Shown piece after piece: positions 5,443 to 7,418 of a stretch of 7,418 bases of DNA. The DNA is from Halovenus sp. (GTDB lineage: Archaea; Halobacteriota; Halobacteria; Halobacteriales; Haloarculaceae), in NCBI GenBank assembly GCA_028274925.1, contig JAQCNR010000336.1:1-7418 (forward strand), written 5' to 3'. Position 1 is the stretch's first letter. Each line of letters opens with the position of its first letter. A program made the translations under genes and the position numbers. The notes under the pieces were generated by a model, which saw only the letters and a list, made by a program, of their open reading frames with translations, ran no database searches and was not told the origin of the DNA.

Positions 5443-6648
5443 TCAGTCGTCGTCTGCGGGCTGGCCGGCGGTGTCGGCTGCCGACGCTGAGTCGGCGAGC
5501 ATACCCATCGTCTCGTGGATGCCGAGCACCAGTCCGGGGACGACGAACATGAAAATGTGCTCTTCGATTGGGATGCCAAAGAGGTCGTAGCCGGTGCGCA
5601 TCGTAATCTCGAAGACGCCAACCTCCAGCGTGTACCAGTCCCAGATGTAGGCAATCGGGTAGACTGCGGCAATTGTCCGCAGCGCGGGGCGCAGGGCATT
5701 GGCGTAGGTCAACAGAGTAAGCGCGGCCGCGCCGAAGACAATCTCCGTCGCCAGGTAGGTGTACGGACCAAGCACAGTGATATCGGGCAAGGTCGTCCCC
5801 GACAGCGGCTGGAACCAGACAGCAACGAGCAGGAAGGCGAGAAAGACGTACGCGCCACGGATGAGCAACATCGTCGCAATTGTCGGCCGGGCGCGGCGGG
5901 CAACGATCACGACCGAGCCAAACGCAAGCGCCGCGACGGGTGCCGCTGACGGAAAGAGGCCACCGAGCGTCCCCCAGAGGACGCCAAGCAGTCCGAGCGA
6001 CAGGAGACCCACTGCGAGGCTTCGGGCTGGCGAGGGGCCGAGCAGCACCGACACGGTTCGCTTGTCGATAGAGCGGTCGTAGTCGTAATCCTGCTCGTCA
6101 TCGATAATCTTCACGCCAGCGAGCGTCACGAGAAAGACCGCAGCGAAGCCGATGGCCTCGGCGCTGAGTGTGCCGGTCTGGACGAGGTAGCCGCCGAGAA
6201 TCGACAGCGCAATTCCTGTCGGGTAGCCAAGCGTCGTCGTCACAGGATTGGTGTCGAGTTGTGGGGCGTGGAGGTAGCCGATAAACCACGTTGGAATCGT
6301 GATTGCAGCCGCGGCCGGGCCAACGAGAATCCCAAGCGCGAGCGTACAGGCCGCGAAGCCGAGGCCGGCTCCGAGCAAGGCGGTCCGACAGCCCCACTCG
6401 GTCAGGGGGTGGTCGTCGTCCTCGCCCCGGCCGTAGAAGTCGATGTAGCCATCTTTGACGTGAGCGGTGTAGACGGCGAAAAACATCGCCGCCATGTGGA
6501 CTGCGCCGACGGCCATCGCCACGTCGCCGGCGATAACAGCGCCGAACCACGAGGCCGCCAGCGGCGGCAGCATGAAGACAGGATGCACTTGCGAGAGCAG
6601 AGCCGCAAGTTCAGCCCGGACTCCCGACTCGTGCCGTGCGAATGCCAT
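5443..6648 (-). CDS. UbiA-type prenyltransferase fused to a lycopene-cyclase domain
   Basis: A 401-residue integral membrane protein with two recognisable parts. Residues about 20-280 look like a UbiA prenyltransferase, with a first Asp-rich motif HVKDGYIDF (D66, D70) and a second one in IIDDEQDYDYDRSIDKRT (Asp at 183, 184, 187, 189, 191 and 195). These groups normally bind the prenyl diphosphate through magnesium. Residues about 292-382 look like one carotenoid (CrtYc/CrtYd-type) lycopene-cyclase domain, with IWDWYTLEVGVFE (335-347) and the hallmark GIPIEEHIFMF (358-368). In haloarchaea a UbiA enzyme extends lycopene towards the C50 pigment bacterioruberin, so a carotenoid role is plausible. 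Transfer to another prenyl acceptor cannot be excluded. Only one cyclase domain is present, whereas active cyclases of this class usually need two. The ATG at 6648 has a TATA-like box about 27 bp upstream. The acidic tail (DDD) is dispensable-looking. Confidence 0.85.
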   Translation of the reverse strand: MAFARHESGVRAELAALLSQVHPVFMLPPLAASWFGAVIAGDVAMAVGAVHMAAMFFAVYTAHVKDGYIDFYGRGEDDDHPLTEWGCRTALLGAGLGFAACTLALGILVGPAAAAITIPTWFIGYLHAPQLDTNPVTTTLGYPTGIALSILGGYLVQTGTLSAEAIGFAAVFLVTLAGVKIIDDEQDYDYDRSIDKRTVSVLLGPSPARSLAVGLLSLGLLGVLWGTLGGLFPSAAPVAALAFGSVVIVARRARPTIATMLLIRGAYVFLAFLLVAVWFQPLSGTTLPDITVLGPYTYLATEIVFGAAALTLLTYANALRPALRTIAAVYPIAYIWDWYTLEVGVFEITMRTGYDLFGIPIEEHIFMFVVPGLVLGIHETMGMLADSASAADTAGQPADDD

Positions 6649-6671
6649 ATTGTTCTGTCGGCCCGACGGGG

Positions 6672-6677
6672 ATTAAC
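6672..6677 (-). promoter_or_regulatory. TATA-like box for the prenyltransferase-cyclase gene
   Basis: The only A/T-rich stretch in the 41-bp gap reads GTTAAT on the minus strand and lies 24-29 bp before the ATG at 6648. It suggests that the gene is transcribed separately from the upstream carboxylase gene, as a leaderless message. Confidence 0.45.
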
Positions 6678-6689
6678 AGTACCGGCGTC

Positions 6690-7418
6690 TCACTCGATGA
6701 CGAACATCGGGTCGCCCATGTCGACGCTCTGTCCTTCGCTAATCGCCACTTCGGCGACGGTGCCGCCGTACTCAGCCACGATGTCGTTTTCCATCTTCAT
6801 CGCTTCGAGCACGCAGAGCACGTCGCCCGCGCCAACCTCGTCGCCCTCGGCGACGTTGACTTCGAGAATTGTCCCCTGCATCTCTGCGGCGACTGTCTCG
6901 CCCTCGGCGCTGACAGTTGCGGAGCCGGAATCGTCGTCGCTCGGGCCAGCACGGTCGGGAGCCTGTGACCCGCCGCCACTGCTACCGGAGCCGCTGGGGG
7001 CCTGAATCGGCGGTGCGCCGCGCTCTTCGAGTTCGACCTCGAACCGCTTGCCGTCGACTTCGACGGTGAACTCACGCTGGGTCACCTCCTCGTCCTCGTC
7101 TGCCGAGGTTTCGGTGCCCCACTTCTCCTGTGCCTCCTCGATGCGCGAGCGGTCCATGTGCTCGTCGAGGTATTTCGTCGTGTGCATCCCGTCGACGAAC
7201 CGCTGGTCGTCGAGCATCATCCGATGGAACGGAATAATGGTCACGATACCGTCGATTTCGTACTCGGCGAGGGCGCGTTTGGCACGGGCAATCGACTCGG
7301 TGCGGTCTTCGCCGCTGACGATGAGTTTGGCGACCATCGAGTCGTAATCTGTGACCAAATCGTCACCCTGCCGGAGTGCGTCGTCCATCCGGACACCGAC
7401 ACCGCCCGGCGGGTCGTA
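6690..7418 (-). CDS. pccA: Acyl-CoA carboxylase alpha subunit: biotin carboxylase C-terminus plus biotin carrier domain (5' partial)
   Basis: The C-terminal 242 residues of a biotin-dependent acetyl/propionyl-CoA carboxylase alpha chain. The frame runs off the right edge, where the conserved PPGGVGVRMD motif of biotin carboxylase is still visible. YDSMVAKLI then marks the end of that catalytic domain. A low-complexity Ser/Gly/Asp linker (roughly visible residues 137-167) leads to the biotin carrier domain. It contains MQGTILEVNVAEGDEV and the biotinylation site EAMKM, whose Lys is visible residue 208 (codon 6795-6797). The enzyme carboxylates biotin with bicarbonate and ATP, and a separate carboxyltransferase passes the group to acyl-CoA. 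In haloarchaea this serves propionyl-CoA metabolism, hence the symbol, but acetyl-CoA cannot be excluded. The carboxyltransferase gene is not in the window. About 360 residues of the usual 600 lie outside. The linker is long and acidic, as common in halophiles. Confidence 0.93.
   Translation of the reverse strand, partial: YDPPGGVGVRMDDALRQGDDLVTDYDSMVAKLIVSGEDRTESIARAKRALAEYEIDGIVTIIPFHRMMLDDQRFVDGMHTTKYLDEHMDRSRIEEAQEKWGTETSADEDEEVTQREFTVEVDGKRFEVELEERGAPPIQAPSGSGSSGGGSQAPDRAGPSDDDSGSATVSAEGETVAAEMQGTILEVNVAEGDEVGAGDVLCVLEAMKMENDIVAEYGGTVAEVAISEGQSVDMGDPMFVIE

Noticed and set aside
5515..5949. 144-codon plus-strand open frame inside the fusion gene
   Set aside because: It is an antisense shadow of the lycopene-cyclase and late UbiA part, where the motifs clearly read on the minus strand.
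5443..6648. Frameshifted pair of separate prenyltransferase and cyclase genes
   Set aside because: The frame is continuous from 6648 to 5443 with no stop or overlap between the two domains, so it is a true fusion as far as the sequence shows.
6259..7005. 248-codon plus-strand open frame opposite the fusion gene and the carboxylase gene
   Set aside because: It spans two strong minus-strand genes and has no family motif. Long antisense frames are expected in G+C-rich coding DNA.

Overview
This window is ordinary-looking haloarchaeal (class Halobacteria) chromosome. The clues are high G+C codon use, acidic proteins, A/T-rich TATA-like boxes about 25-30 bp before start codons with no ribosome binding site (leaderless transcripts), a Tat-type lipoprotein signal, and an archaeal initiator tRNA-Met. 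A family within the class cannot be fixed from the sequence alone.

Layout, left to right. The 3' end of an unrecognised plus-strand gene (2-133) is followed by a DUF418/YeiB-type membrane protein (179-1387) and a small Tat lipoprotein (1437-1877). The lipoprotein gene abuts, stop codon to stop codon, a convergent rhomboid intramembrane protease gene with an extra C-terminal domain (1878-3509, minus). Upstream of that on the same strand is a small cupin gene (3569-3964). Next come the initiator tRNA-Met (4077-4151, plus) and a gene-free 317-bp stretch that carries extra partial copies of the tRNA 3' end, in both orientations. I read this stretch as a scar left by mobile-element integration at the tRNA.

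The right half holds a stand-alone CinA-type (COG1058) protein (4469-5212, plus). It overlaps by four bases a convergent minus-strand gene for a 63-residue acidic coiled-coil protein (5209-5400). Upstream of that lies an uncommon fusion of a UbiA-type prenyltransferase with a lycopene-cyclase domain (5443-6648), probably acting in carotenoid metabolism. The window ends inside a biotin carboxylase/biotin carrier subunit of an acyl-CoA carboxylase (6690-7418, 5' end missing).

The genes do not form one pathway. Most have their own leaderless promoter, so these are mainly independent housekeeping or accessory units. The two points most worth attention are the UbiA-cyclase fusion and the multi-copy tRNA 3'-end scar. 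I found no integrase, transposase, CRISPR array or defence system.
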